Shown: positions 5,963 to 13,883, counted from the stretch's first letter. The stretch: 14,865 bases of DNA from GCA-2732805 sp964516605 (GCA_964516605.1 CAZFAA010000046.1:1-14865), one strand, 5' to 3'. Program-made: numbers and translations. The notes: a model not told the origin generated them from the letters alone.

Positions 5963-6814
5963 ATGAAAAAAAACCTAAAAAATATAATGTTATGTTTAGG
6001 CTGCTTGGCAACAATAGGATTGGGTTTTGTTTATTGGCACATGAGTTCATTGTATGAAGAGACGAATGATGCCTATGTTACAGCAGATACCGTCAGTATA
6101 GCGCCACGCGTTGGTGGATATGTCACGCATGTTTACGTTACCCACAATCAACGAGTTACGCGAGGACAGATATTGTTTACATTGGATGAGGCGCCTTTTA
6201 GTCTGGCAATACGTATGGCACAACAAAAATGGATGCATGATCAGATCACCTTACAAAATGCATCAGTGAATAATCAGCGCATGCAGGTTTTGGTGGCGCA
6301 TCATTATGTTTCGACACAACAAGCGCAACAGAGTTTGACGTACGTGCGAGAACTCAAAGCGATGGTGAAACTCGATCAATTGAATGTGCGCACTCAGCAA
6401 CTGAATTTGAGTTACGCAACAGTGCGGGCGCCCTTTTCAGGCTGGGTCACCAACATACAATTGATGACAGGTGATGCGGTTAGTCAAAACCAACCGTTGT
6501 TTGCGATCATCAGCGATCAAGACGCGTGGATTGACGCTAATTTTAAAGAGACTCAGATTGGAAAAATCAGAGCTGGACAGCCCGTTGAAATTGAAAATGA
6601 TTTGTACCCAGGTCATCGTTTTCACGGTGTTGTGGCAAGTTTAAGTCATGGTACAGGCGCGGCTTTTGCCTTACTGCCTGCTGAAAATGCAACGGGCAAT
6701 TGGGTTAAGGTGGTGCAAAGACTACCGGTGCGTATTCGTGTTATCGATCATGATCCTCGATTTCTACTGCGTGTTGGCACGTCCACAACAGTTAAAGTTA
6801 TGACGGGAGCTTGA
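5963..6814 (+). CDS. EmrA/HlyD-family periplasmic adaptor (membrane-fusion protein) of an MFS efflux pump, short form
   Basis: A 283-residue adaptor that links an inner-membrane MFS pump to an outer-membrane channel. The N-terminus has a membrane anchor (about 7-25), then 'ETNDAYVTADTVSIAPRVGGYV' with the lipoyl-half motif, then a helical segment (about 80-150), the second lipoyl half 'LSYATVRAPFSGWV' (149-162), a beta-barrel part with 'DAWIDANFKETQ', and 'GTGAAFALLPAENATGNWVKV' (230-250), a hallmark of the EmrA branch. E. coli EmrA is about 390 residues; the deficit falls in the alpha-helical hairpin, about 70 residues here. No frameshift is visible, so it looks like a natural short form. 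Shine-Dalgarno AAGGTGAG is 6 bases upstream. The stop overlaps the pump gene's possible TTG start and lies 5 bases before its ATG. Confidence 0.92.
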   Translation: MKKNLKNIMLCLGCLATIGLGFVYWHMSSLYEETNDAYVTADTVSIAPRVGGYVTHVYVTHNQRVTRGQILFTLDEAPFSLAIRMAQQKWMHDQITLQNASVNNQRMQVLVAHHYVSTQQAQQSLTYVRELKAMVKLDQLNVRTQQLNLSYATVRAPFSGWVTNIQLMTGDAVSQNQPLFAIISDQDAWIDANFKETQIGKIRAGQPVEIENDLYPGHRFHGVVASLSHGTGAAFALLPAENATGNWVKVVQRLPVRIRVIDHDPRFLLRVGTSTTVKVMTGA

Positions 6815-6819
6815 TAGTA

Positions 6820-8337
6820 ATGAGAGTTGCAGAATCATATAGTACATATGAACGCATACTGATTATCATCGCTGTATTATCCGTGACGTTAATGCAAGTG
6901 TTGGATACCAGTATCGTTAATGTGTCGTTGCCGTATATTCAAGGTTCATTGTCTGCTAGCCAAGATGAGGTGACGTGGACGCTGACGTCTTATTTAATGG
7001 CCTCTGTGATCATGATGCCGCTTACCGGATTTATGGTCGATAAAGTGGGGCGCAAGCGTTATCTGTTGATATGCGTTATTGGTTTTATGCTGACTTCTTC
7101 ACTGTGTGGGATGTCAGAAAATTTAAGTGAACTCGTATTATTTCGTTTTGCTCAAGGTGCTTTAGGTGCGGGATTGATTCCATTATCACAAGGTATTATC
7201 ACGAGTATTTATCCTGCGGTACAGCGTGGTAAAGCTATGGCTATTTGGTCTACGGGTGTTTTAGCAGGGCCTGTATTGGGTCCAGTTATTGGAGGTGCAC
7301 TGACTTCCATCGCATCATGGCGGTGGTCGTTTTACATTAATATTCCAATTGGTTTAGTGTCGCTTATTTTAATTTACAGATGCGTTGAGGAAACGCCGCA
7401 TAAACAGCGTCAAATGGATTGGTTCAGTTTGGTTTTATTTGCAGTTGCTATGAGCAGCTTAGCGTATTTCCTCGATCGTGGTAATCAGCAAGATTGGTTT
7501 AATGCTCATGACATTCAAGCAACGTTTGGTATAGCAATATTAGGATTTTGGTTTTTCTTCAAGCGCAGTGTGGCACAACATATCAGCCCTTTATTTCAAC
7601 TCTCTTTATTTAAAGATCGCAATTTTGCATTGGCGACGATTATTTTAGCGCTGACCGGTATTAGTATGTATGGCACGATGATGATTCAACCAATCTTGTT
7701 AGCGAATTTATTGCATTATCCCATCCTCACAACAGGGCTTGTGATGGCACCACGTGGTATAGCAGGAATGGCGAGTATGTTATGGGTTGGTAAAATTGTC
7801 GCGCGTTTTAATCCCAAATATTTAATATTGTTGGGTGTCGTGCTCAGTAGTATGGGTGTGTATTTCAGTGCTGGATACAGTTTGAATGTTGATCTGTGGC
7901 ACCTTATTTACCCGCAGTTAATTCAAGGTGCGGGGATGGGATTTATTATGGTGCCGTTGACTACGGTGGCTTTTATCACCACGCCTGCAGCATCGCGCAT
8001 GGAAGCATTTGGGTTATATAACCTGATTAAAACGCTCGGATTTTCACTGGGTATTACAGTGACCGTGTTGGTTTTTACGCACATGAGTCAAGTTAACTGG
8101 AACCAGTTAGTTGGTCATATCACGTTGTATACAATTCCTTATGGGTATGTGGGGCAGACCTCTTTAGCAGATCTGCACAGACTGGCTTTATTGCAGAATC
8201 AAGTGCAAGCACAATCAGCAATGCTTTCTATCAACAACAGTTATCTGTTCATTTTTTACAGTTTGTTATTTATGGCGCCGTTGGTATTGTTGTTTACACT
8301 GAAAGCTCAACCCCAAAATGGTACAGTAGCCAAGTAA
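6820..8337 (+). CDS. EmrB-like MFS multidrug efflux transporter, DHA2 family (14 TM)
   Basis: A 505-residue proton-driven drug exporter of the inner membrane. It begins with TM1 and motif D1 'QVLDTSIVNVSLPYIQGSL', followed by 'VTWTLTSYLMA', motif A 'GFMVDKVGRKR' in the loop between TM2 and TM3, a 'RFAQGALGAGLIPLSQ' motif B region, and motif C 'GPVLGPVIGGAL' with 'SWRWSFYINIPIG', the classic DHA2 signature. Hydrophobic segments consistent with 14 helices run to residue 495, and a short polar tail follows. ATG 6820 has GGGAG (6805-6809) at 10 bases; TTG 6811, overlapping the adaptor stop, would add three residues but leaves no room for a ribosome site. It is coupled to the adaptor and likely controlled by the divergent PadR protein. 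No TolC-type gene is in the window. Substrate is unknown. Confidence 0.94.
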   Translation: MRVAESYSTYERILIIIAVLSVTLMQVLDTSIVNVSLPYIQGSLSASQDEVTWTLTSYLMASVIMMPLTGFMVDKVGRKRYLLICVIGFMLTSSLCGMSENLSELVLFRFAQGALGAGLIPLSQGIITSIYPAVQRGKAMAIWSTGVLAGPVLGPVIGGALTSIASWRWSFYINIPIGLVSLILIYRCVEETPHKQRQMDWFSLVLFAVAMSSLAYFLDRGNQQDWFNAHDIQATFGIAILGFWFFFKRSVAQHISPLFQLSLFKDRNFALATIILALTGISMYGTMMIQPILLANLLHYPILTTGLVMAPRGIAGMASMLWVGKIVARFNPKYLILLGVVLSSMGVYFSAGYSLNVDLWHLIYPQLIQGAGMGFIMVPLTTVAFITTPAASRMEAFGLYNLIKTLGFSLGITVTVLVFTHMSQVNWNQLVGHITLYTIPYGYVGQTSLADLHRLALLQNQVQAQSAMLSINNSYLFIFYSLLFMAPLVLLFTLKAQPQNGTVAK

Positions 8338-8568
8338 TTTATGCGCAAAAATACGACTAATAAAGCAATAAAAGATAAAATTATAATCCTACTGGATAAT
8401 GCCCTTTTATTTTACCAAGAAGCTGTTACAATTCAGGAGCCTTACCAGAGGTGTTTTTATCTCGAATAAATAATCATTAATAAAGGAGCGCTCTTTTTCA
8501 TGTGTTGCTTTTTGCATGGAATGGCGGGCACCTAATGTCGTTATTACTTTAGCGAAGAGGAATTCACT
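8338..8568 (+). promoter_or_regulatory. 231-bp region between the efflux operon and the cysteine-rich protein gene
   Basis: Apart from the 42-codon ORF, this AT-rich region holds TAAAGGAG (8481-8488), a GAGCGCTC palindrome (8486-8493) followed by TTTTT, and an 11-codon frame (8500-8535, MCCFLHGMAGT). A promoter for the downstream gene must lie here or upstream; TTTGCA (8511-8516), 16 bases, TAATGT (8533-8538) is the best weak pair. No convincing intrinsic terminator for the efflux operon is present. Confidence 0.3.
8341..8469 (+). CDS. possible small ORF, 42 aa, directly after the pump gene
   Basis: An ATG three bases after the emrB-like stop opens a 42-codon frame ending at TAA 8467-8469. 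The N-terminal half is Lys-rich ('MRKNTTNKAIKDKIII') and the rest is amphipathic ('LLDNALLFYQEAVTIQ'), which could form a helix. No good Shine-Dalgarno is seen at the end of the pump gene, so translation would depend on coupling to the upstream stop. No family recognised. It could equally be chance in AT-rich sequence. Confidence 0.25.
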   Translation: MRKNTTNKAIKDKIIILLDNALLFYQEAVTIQEPYQRCFYLE

Positions 8569-8952
8569 ATGAAAAAATTAATCAGCGCAATATTAATGGG
8601 ATGTGCTTTTGCATCGCTATCGAGTTTTGCAGGACAAGGTCAACCTGATGCCAATGCGTGTGTGAATCAGCCAAGTTTTTGCACGTGTTACCAACATGAT
8701 GCTGTGTCTAATTGTCAGAAATTAGGAGGAGGCCCGTTGTGTGGTAAAGGCATGGGGGGTAAAGGTGGTTTATTGCAACAAACTTCTGGTGAAATTAAAG
8801 CGTCAGGCGGTACTTTGGAGGCTTTTTGTAATGGCTCTATTGTAAGAAACAGATTAAAAATTAATCCCGATGATTGTATGGCAGATAATGCGCGTGAATT
8901 TCAGGATAATGGCGAAGTGAAAAGACCAGATCAATGTGGTTGGTCTAGCTAG
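8569..8952 (+). CDS. secreted cysteine-rich hypothetical protein, 127 aa
   Basis: The N-terminus 'MKKLISAILMGCAFASLSSFA' is a clear Sec signal peptide, probably cut after A21. A lipobox reading at 'LMGC' (residues 9-12) is possible but would leave a very short signal. The mature part of about 106 residues has eight Cys (31, 38, 40, 49, 58, 87, 103, 123), an even number that suggests disulfides formed in the periplasm or outside. A 'CTC' pair, a glycine-rich loop ('GGGPLCGKGMGGKGG', 53-67) and a polar C-terminus ending 'DQCGWSS' are notable. GAGG (8557-8560) is 8 bases before ATG. The next gene, an outer-membrane barrel, starts 28 bp later and is probably in the same operon. No family or function is recognised. 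Confidence 0.8.
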   Translation: MKKLISAILMGCAFASLSSFAGQGQPDANACVNQPSFCTCYQHDAVSNCQKLGGGPLCGKGMGGKGGLLQQTSGEIKASGGTLEAFCNGSIVRNRLKINPDDCMADNAREFQDNGEVKRPDQCGWSS

Positions 8953-8980
8953 ATTTAGTGTGGGTAGTTAGGAATTTTGA

Positions 8981-9715
8981 ATGAGCAAAACAGCTCGAAT
9001 CTTTAATCTTATTGTGTTTTCGAGTATCTTTTGCTCATTAACAGTGTGTGCCGTACCGCAGATTGTGAGCAACACGGTACAAAGCACTAAGAAGATGTTC
9101 AAGCAACACGTAACGCACCCATTTTATTTTGGTGGCAGCCTGGGTTATGGCAATACTGACTGGAGTGAAATCACTACAGCTCCTTCCACAGAAACTGTTT
9201 TTAATCCGGCAACTTTATCGGCACCCATTGGTGCCACGCAAGGTGGTGTTGCATTCGGTGGGTATATAGGCTATCAGTTTTCCGAGCATTTTACGGTTGA
9301 AGGTATTTACACTCATTATCCAATGACGAAAGTAACTTTTTCCCAAGATGGCAATAATTATAATATCGGCGAATTAAAAACTAATACCAATGCGTATTCC
9401 TTAGTAGGTAAGATTATGGTGCCGTTTGGTTTTACCAAAATTTATGTTTACGCCGATGCGGGGGTTACGTATGTAATGCGGGATGATAATCAAACTACGC
9501 CATTGCCTGATGAGATTCCCAATTTTAAAGAAGAGCACATTGGCCATTTTGGTCCGAGTTTTGGATTTGGTCTGGCTTACGATATTACGCCGCGCATATT
9601 TACAGAAAGCTCTTTTCAATATACGACGGGATATGGCAAGGCTGATATGCGCCCTGCTGAAGACTACATACCTTTTGTTTATTCACTCATGATGAGTCTG
9701 GGTGTGCGGGTGTAA
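8981..9715 (+). CDS. outer-membrane beta-barrel protein (OmpA-like/OMP_b-brl type)
   Basis: A 244-residue protein with a signal peptide (about 1-24, cut near 'CAVPQ'), a polar linker, then a barrel beginning at 'PFYFGGSLGYG' (about 47). Alternating aromatic/glycine strands follow: 'GVAFGGYIGYQFSEHFTVEGIYTHY', 'NAYSLVGKIMVPF', 'IYVYADAGVTYVM', 'FGPSFGFGLAYDIT', 'IFTESSFQYTTGYG' and terminal 'YSLMMSLGVRV', consistent with an eight-stranded barrel. The last residue is Val rather than the Phe or Trp usual for BAM recognition. TAGGA (8969-8973) is 7 bases before ATG. There is no OmpA peptidoglycan-binding domain. Similar small barrels serve as structural proteins, adhesins or small channels; the exact role is unknown. 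It probably shares a transcript with the cysteine-rich exported protein. Confidence 0.82.
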   Translation: MSKTARIFNLIVFSSIFCSLTVCAVPQIVSNTVQSTKKMFKQHVTHPFYFGGSLGYGNTDWSEITTAPSTETVFNPATLSAPIGATQGGVAFGGYIGYQFSEHFTVEGIYTHYPMTKVTFSQDGNNYNIGELKTNTNAYSLVGKIMVPFGFTKIYVYADAGVTYVMRDDNQTTPLPDEIPNFKEEHIGHFGPSFGFGLAYDITPRIFTESSFQYTTGYGKADMRPAEDYIPFVYSLMMSLGVRV

Positions 9716-9821
9716 AAGTACTGCAACCGTTCACGCCCTCTTGAAAATTTGGTCATCTGCGGACTCGTTATAATAGGAGGCTGCCTGTATTTGCAAGCCA
9801 CGTTTGCCATGTGGTAGATGC
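9716..9821. other. short convergent intergenic region, no gene seen
   Basis: The 106 bases between the convergent outer-membrane gene and the 253-aa gene hold a weak CCACG...TGTGG hairpin (near 9797-9813) but no T-rich terminator tail. A TATAAT-AGGAGG string (9769-9780) looks like promoter and ribosome-site sequence yet leads to no ORF longer than eight codons. Confidence 0.3.
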
Positions 9822-10583
9822 TTAGACTAATTTTTCTGCCGCATAAGCTGCAATTGGGTTTGGTGGCGTTTCCGCTTTAGATCGTCTCCATAACATCATC
9901 CCAAACCAGCCAAACAAGCCAGATATTGCGATGATAGGAACAGAAACACACAGGTAAATTCTCATCAAGTTCATCAGCATACTACAATATTCATCAATTG
10001 TTTTTTTGGTTTCATCGCTGAGATTCGTTGCTGGAGATGAAAGAGCAAGTAAAACCATTGCCATGATTGGTACTGCATGCAAAGCTCTACGAGTCATTCT
10101 AATAAGATCGAGTTGTTTTTTATGCAAAACTTGGAAAAATTCGGGGGGGACTTGGGTTTGTGAATGTTTTGCTTGTTGCATAAGTGAATTGTGTACAATT
10201 ACAAGCTTTTCTTGGCATTCTTCAAGTGCGGAGGTTTGAGTTGTATCTGGTGCTCCAGTTTTTATATACTCAAGTCTATCTTTAACACACTTCCATACAC
10301 AGAATCTTATGATGAGACGAGCCTCATCCACTTGATTCTTGTTCATTTCTAAAATCCTCATTTTTTCTTTTGGTTGTTCATACATTTTCCGAAAATTGTA
10401 TAAATCTCCATCTAAAAACGGATTGTCATCATCCTGATTTAGTATGGATGAAGTAGTGGCTTTTTCTTCTAGGCGCACTAAGATTTGAATTATTATGTTA
10501 GGGGAGCAATTTTCTAAGAAAGTTTCGAATTCAACTTTAACGAATTGATTTAGATGAAACCAATTCTTTTCATCAAGCGCCAT
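9822..10583 (-). CDS. hypothetical membrane protein, 253 aa, two C-terminal helices
   Basis: Not recognised. About 165 N-terminal residues are soluble, charged and predicted helical ('FVKVEFETFLENC', 'NFRKMYEQPKEKMRILEMNKNQVDEARLIIRF', 'ALEECQEKLVIVHNSLMQQAKH'). Two hydrophobic helices follow (about 169-185 and 207-232), ending in 'RRSK' and a short Pro/Ala tail, so the long N-terminal part is probably cytoplasmic and the loop 186-206 outside. ATG is preceded by AAGAG about 9 bases upstream. A candidate promoter on the - strand is TTGATA-N17-AATAAA about 50 bases before the start. It is convergent with the outer-membrane gene and follows hemY by 103 bp on the same strand. A secreted effector is conceivable in a Legionellales host, but nothing in the sequence proves it. 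Confidence 0.75.
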   Translation of the reverse strand: MALDEKNWFHLNQFVKVEFETFLENCSPNIIIQILVRLEEKATTSSILNQDDDNPFLDGDLYNFRKMYEQPKEKMRILEMNKNQVDEARLIIRFCVWKCVKDRLEYIKTGAPDTTQTSALEECQEKLVIVHNSLMQQAKHSQTQVPPEFFQVLHKKQLDLIRMTRRALHAVPIMAMVLLALSSPATNLSDETKKTIDEYCSMLMNLMRIYLCVSVPIIAISGLFGWFGMMLWRRSKAETPPNPIAAYAAEKLV

Positions 10584-10686
10584 TGTCTATACTCTTTTTT
10601 ATTTTTAAGTGCATTGAACTTATCAAAAAAGAGGCATTGCTACAAGTGGTTTTAATTACCCCGCTATAATTTTACTAACAAGGGAC

Positions 10687-11856
10687 TTAATCGACCGCTT
10701 TTTTATAGGCACCCAATGCATTATTCGGTTTGTTTTCTGCTTCGTATACTTGTCCGAGTGCTACATAAGCCTCACTCATATTGGATGCAGCGATGCAGGT
10801 TTCTAAAACGTACTCGGCACGTGCGTAGAATTTACCTCTCAAGCACAGTCGACCTAAACACAATAACAGCTCAGGTTCACCAGGATGTTTTTCCAGCCAT
10901 TTTTCAGCAGTGGATATTTGTTTGTTAATATCATCCGTGATCGCTAAGCCATAGTTATTAACCAATTCCACATCCCATGTTTTTTTAAGAAAGTTCACAA
11001 TCAACTCTGCAGCAAGATTAGGATTATTCGCTTCAATGAGGTAGTTCGTATAGAGCGTGAGCATGCGTGCATCGTGACGCCATTTTTTGGGAAGTGCTTC
11101 CCATACTTCTTGCAGTTTTGTGATATCACCTGTTTTTGCAGTAGCACTGAGCAAGCCGATATGAATTTGTTTGTCTATATCATCCAGATGTAATTCCTCT
11201 ACTACTTTGGTGCGACGCAGTATTGGCAATAATTTTTGTAATTGTTGCCAATCTTTTAATTCCAGATGCACTTCACATAATAATTTTAAAATGTGTTTGT
11301 GATTGGGGGCGATACTATTAAGGTGATTTAGGGTGGCGATGGCCTGCTCCCATTGTTTGCCTTCTATTTGCAGAGTTGCTTGCGTTAGGCCAATCGCTAT
11401 TTCAGCACCTTTTGTGGTTTTGTATGCATTGCGTAGGTGCTCATCGCGCGCATCGTAATTGCCTGCAGATTGTGCAGCACGTGCGGCAGCCAAATGGTTA
11501 ATGAGTGGGTTGGGGTGGTGTTTTGCCGCTTTTTTAAGATTGGATTGTGCTTCGAGCCAATTTCCCTCGGCTAAATCACACAGACCCTGATTGGTCAGGT
11601 CACGTGCTTTTTCTTCTCTACGTTTTTTATCCCAGCGTTTGTATTTGCCACCTATCATGCGCGTATTTTTTGTAAGACGCAGTAACATGTACGCAATTAA
11701 GAATACTATCAGAAGGCTGATTATTGCAAACCATAAACTGGTTTCAATTGTGTATTTACCATACGCTATAAGAACATATCCAGAATCTTTATGAATTAAA
11801 AATCCAATGCATAGTGATAATAATATAATGCCAAATATGATAAATAATTTTTTCAT
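10687..11856 (-). CDS. hemY: HemY, inner-membrane TPR protein of the haem biosynthesis cluster
   Basis: A 389-residue protein of the gammaproteobacterial HemY family (not the protoporphyrinogen oxidase also called HemY in Bacillus). Two membrane helices (about 3-21 and 42-62) flank the family block 'DSGYVLIAYGKYTIETSLW' (25-43). A Lys/Arg-rich segment ('KRWDKKRREEKARD') precedes TPR-like helical repeats from about residue 83 to the end ('GLCDLAEGNWLEAQSNLKKAA', 'NHLAAARAAQSAGNYDARDEHL', 'LLCLGRLCLRGKFYARAEYVL', 'AYVALGQVYEAENKPNNALGAYKKAV'). Length matches the family (about 400). Its ATG overlaps the hemX stop as ATGA. The exact job is unsettled; a role in organising haem-pathway enzymes at the membrane is proposed in the literature. 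Confidence 0.93.
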   Translation of the reverse strand: MKKLFIIFGIILLSLCIGFLIHKDSGYVLIAYGKYTIETSLWFAIISLLIVFLIAYMLLRLTKNTRMIGGKYKRWDKKRREEKARDLTNQGLCDLAEGNWLEAQSNLKKAAKHHPNPLINHLAAARAAQSAGNYDARDEHLRNAYKTTKGAEIAIGLTQATLQIEGKQWEQAIATLNHLNSIAPNHKHILKLLCEVHLELKDWQQLQKLLPILRRTKVVEELHLDDIDKQIHIGLLSATAKTGDITKLQEVWEALPKKWRHDARMLTLYTNYLIEANNPNLAAELIVNFLKKTWDVELVNNYGLAITDDINKQISTAEKWLEKHPGEPELLLCLGRLCLRGKFYARAEYVLETCIAASNMSEAYVALGQVYEAENKPNNALGAYKKAVD

Positions 11857-13034
11857 ATAGCGACCCCTGCATTATCATTCACAGGAGTTGTGCTTGTAGT
11901 ATTGGCGGTGGTTTTTTTCTTTGGTGTCGGCGTTGTTTGTCGAGGCAATTGCGGTGCTGCAGCATCTGGTTGAGCTGCGCGTGTTATGTGTTGTGCAGGT
12001 GCTGCATCATTAGGCATGGATGGCATAGCCGCATCAACGAAATCATTGAGGGTTTGATTTAAAATGGTAAGTGTGTCGTTGATATTGGGTATAGTTAAAT
12101 CCACATTATTAGTTTGCAGGGCTTTAAGTTTTTTAAGCAAACTGTTGCGGCTATCTGATTCGAAGAAATATTTTTTAATCCATTTCTTAATCATACCTAG
12201 GTCATTTTGAAACAGCGCATTATTGTGTTGCGTGGCGGCATACTCTGCTAGCAGCAATTTACTTTGCAGCATGGATTTAACAAGTTGTTGCTGCTGTATA
12301 TCCAGTAAGGGCTGAACATCTGGGTCGTTTTTGCGAATAATAATGAGGTGTTTAACGCTGGCAATAACATGCCATAGGCGGCCGTACCAGGTGCTAGGCT
12401 GATTGCTTTGTGTGACAGCATTAGTGACTGATTTGGCTATGGCATTGTTTAAATCTTTTTGATTGGGTAGTAATGTGGCATCGGCTATCGCATCATTGAG
12501 CATGTCTATATTGCTGATGATCTGCGTTAAATTTAATTTAGGCGCTGTTTTGAGTTTGGCAATATCTTTTATAAGCGTGTTATTTAAAGCAAAAAAACGC
12601 GGGTCATTTAAGCTGTCTAATTTTATTTGAGCCAAAGAGAGCATTTGTAAGGCAGAGGTTGTGTCACGGCTCACATTAAGTTGTAGGTTGGCTAAATTGA
12701 TCAGATAGGCAATTTGGCTCATTGTTGCTTGTTGCTGACTGTTGCCTATGCGTCGCATCAACGCGGTGACATTTTGCTGTGTCGTGATAACGGCGGTTTG
12801 TAGCTGCAGCAGCTGTGCTTGCAGTGCTTGTTGTTCAGCAGTATGACTGATGGAAGCATCATGTGTGTCACTTTTGACAGTTTTGTATTCAGCATAAGAC
12901 CAAAAGGCGACGATGATCGCGATGATCGCTAAGATAATCGAGAACATGCTGACCCAAAATACGGTCCTGGAGCGATGACTATGTTGTCTTTTATTTTCTA
13001 GGAGCGCACTGGGTTGCGGATTAAAATCAGTCAT
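11853..13034 (-). CDS. hemX: HemX, membrane-anchored protein of the hemDXY cluster
   Basis: A 393-residue HemX-family protein, often mislabelled uroporphyrinogen-III C-methyltransferase although it lacks methyltransferase motifs. A short cytoplasmic N-terminus is followed by one membrane helix (about 27-47), a periplasmic coiled-coil region ('EQQALQAQLLQLQTAVITTQQNV', 67-89), and the helical HemX core ('SQIAYLINLANLQLNVSRDTTSALQMLSLA', 'WYGRLWHVIASVKHLIIIR', 'LLDIQQQQLVKSMLQSKLLLAEYAA'). The last 50 or so residues are a low-complexity Ala/Pro/Thr/Lys tail, probably disordered. GAGG lies 5-6 bases before ATG. hemD is 60 bp upstream and hemY overlaps the stop, so the three genes form one operon. 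Function is not defined; a scaffold for haem enzymes is inferred. Confidence 0.92.
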   Translation of the reverse strand: MTDFNPQPSALLENKRQHSHRSRTVFWVSMFSIILAIIAIIVAFWSYAEYKTVKSDTHDASISHTAEQQALQAQLLQLQTAVITTQQNVTALMRRIGNSQQQATMSQIAYLINLANLQLNVSRDTTSALQMLSLAQIKLDSLNDPRFFALNNTLIKDIAKLKTAPKLNLTQIISNIDMLNDAIADATLLPNQKDLNNAIAKSVTNAVTQSNQPSTWYGRLWHVIASVKHLIIIRKNDPDVQPLLDIQQQQLVKSMLQSKLLLAEYAATQHNNALFQNDLGMIKKWIKKYFFESDSRNSLLKKLKALQTNNVDLTIPNINDTLTILNQTLNDFVDAAMPSMPNDAAPAQHITRAAQPDAAAPQLPRQTTPTPKKKTTANTTSTTPVNDNAGVAI

Positions 13035-13094
13035 AATTGCCTCAAAAATAGCGGTTAAAGTACACGTTGTCCGTGAGGGTATAGTGTAACTTAG

Positions 13095-13820
13095 TTAAGG
13101 AATGATGGCTAATAGGCATTCAATGATTGCAGCGGTGCTAGCATTGGCGGCTCGATGGATGTGGGTAAAGCCGAGCGTCTTTGCGGTGCTGAATAGCGCA
13201 TCTGAGATAACTATAAGAGTTTGACGCATGAGCCAGTCATGACGGGTTTTAAATAGGGTTGTTAAATTTTCCAGCGCGTCACGGCTGCCTGCAATAATAA
13301 AATCACATGATGTATGAATAATGCGTTCTAAGTCTTGTTCTGAATAATGTGGGCATTGGCGTTTGTAGCACAGTACCAGTTGTGTGTGTGCCCCACGCTG
13401 TTGCAACACGCGCTGTAAGCTAGGATTTGGGTGCTCACCTGTGTAGATTGCAATGTTTTTGCCTTGCACAGTATGCATTTGGGGTAAGGCCAAGATACCG
13501 TCAGAGCTGTAAACATCAGGAGTAATGCAGGATAAATTCAGCGCGTTTAATGCCGCAGCGGTTGCAGGGCCAATTGCAATGCGCGTTGCCACAGGTTGCA
13601 GAGCGAGATAGGAGCGATCATGCACAGCATTAACGCTCGTCACAATACATACATCCATATGCTCTGCAGCGATTATATCCCGTGTGTAATGTAGTGGAAT
13701 GATTTCAATGCAAGGCAGTAGCACGCAGCGCCCCGCGTGTTGGGTAATTGCTTCTGCTAGTGCTGCGGCCTGATGCTGTGGACGTGTGACTAGAATTCTT
13801 TTATGAGCTAAATTCTTCAT
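13095..13820 (-). CDS. hemD: uroporphyrinogen-III synthase
   Basis: A 241-residue cytoplasmic enzyme that cyclises hydroxymethylbilane with inversion of ring D to give uroporphyrinogen III, the branch point to haem and sirohaem. Sequence identity across this family is low, but the order of blocks fits: 'KRILVTRPQHQAAALAEAI' (7-25), 'DVCIVTSVNAVH' (56-67), 'RIAIGPATAAALNAL' (80-94), 'YSSDGILALP' (104-113), 'GKNIAIYTGEHPNPSL' (120-135), 'LVLCYKRQCP' and 'DFIIAGSRDALENLTTLF'. The length is normal. There is no good Shine-Dalgarno before the ATG. hemX and hemY follow in the standard order. The usual upstream partner hemC (hydroxymethylbilane synthase) is missing here; an unrelated gene lies 63 bp upstream on the same strand. 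Confidence 0.93.
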   Translation of the reverse strand: MKNLAHKRILVTRPQHQAAALAEAITQHAGRCVLLPCIEIIPLHYTRDIIAAEHMDVCIVTSVNAVHDRSYLALQPVATRIAIGPATAAALNALNLSCITPDVYSSDGILALPQMHTVQGKNIAIYTGEHPNPSLQRVLQQRGAHTQLVLCYKRQCPHYSEQDLERIIHTSCDFIIAGSRDALENLTTLFKTRHDWLMRQTLIVISDALFSTAKTLGFTHIHRAANASTAAIIECLLAIIP

Positions 13821-13883
13821 GGTGCTATCGTAACATCATTAGCAAAAGTAAGCTTATGAGTGATGTACCGATCACACGCATGA

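Noticed and set aside
8461..8485. AATCATTA-containing AT-rich stretch, considered as a Fur box
   Set aside because: Only about 11 of 19 positions fit the Fur consensus, and only one half matches well.
8480..8500. GAGCGCTC followed by TTTTT as an intrinsic terminator
   Set aside because: The palindrome has no room for a loop; with a loop only about three base pairs remain.
9769..9800. TATAAT directly followed by a perfect AGGAGG
   Set aside because: No start codon at suitable distance opens more than an eight-codon frame (TTG 9791 to a TAG), and no -35 lies at proper spacing, so it is probably chance.
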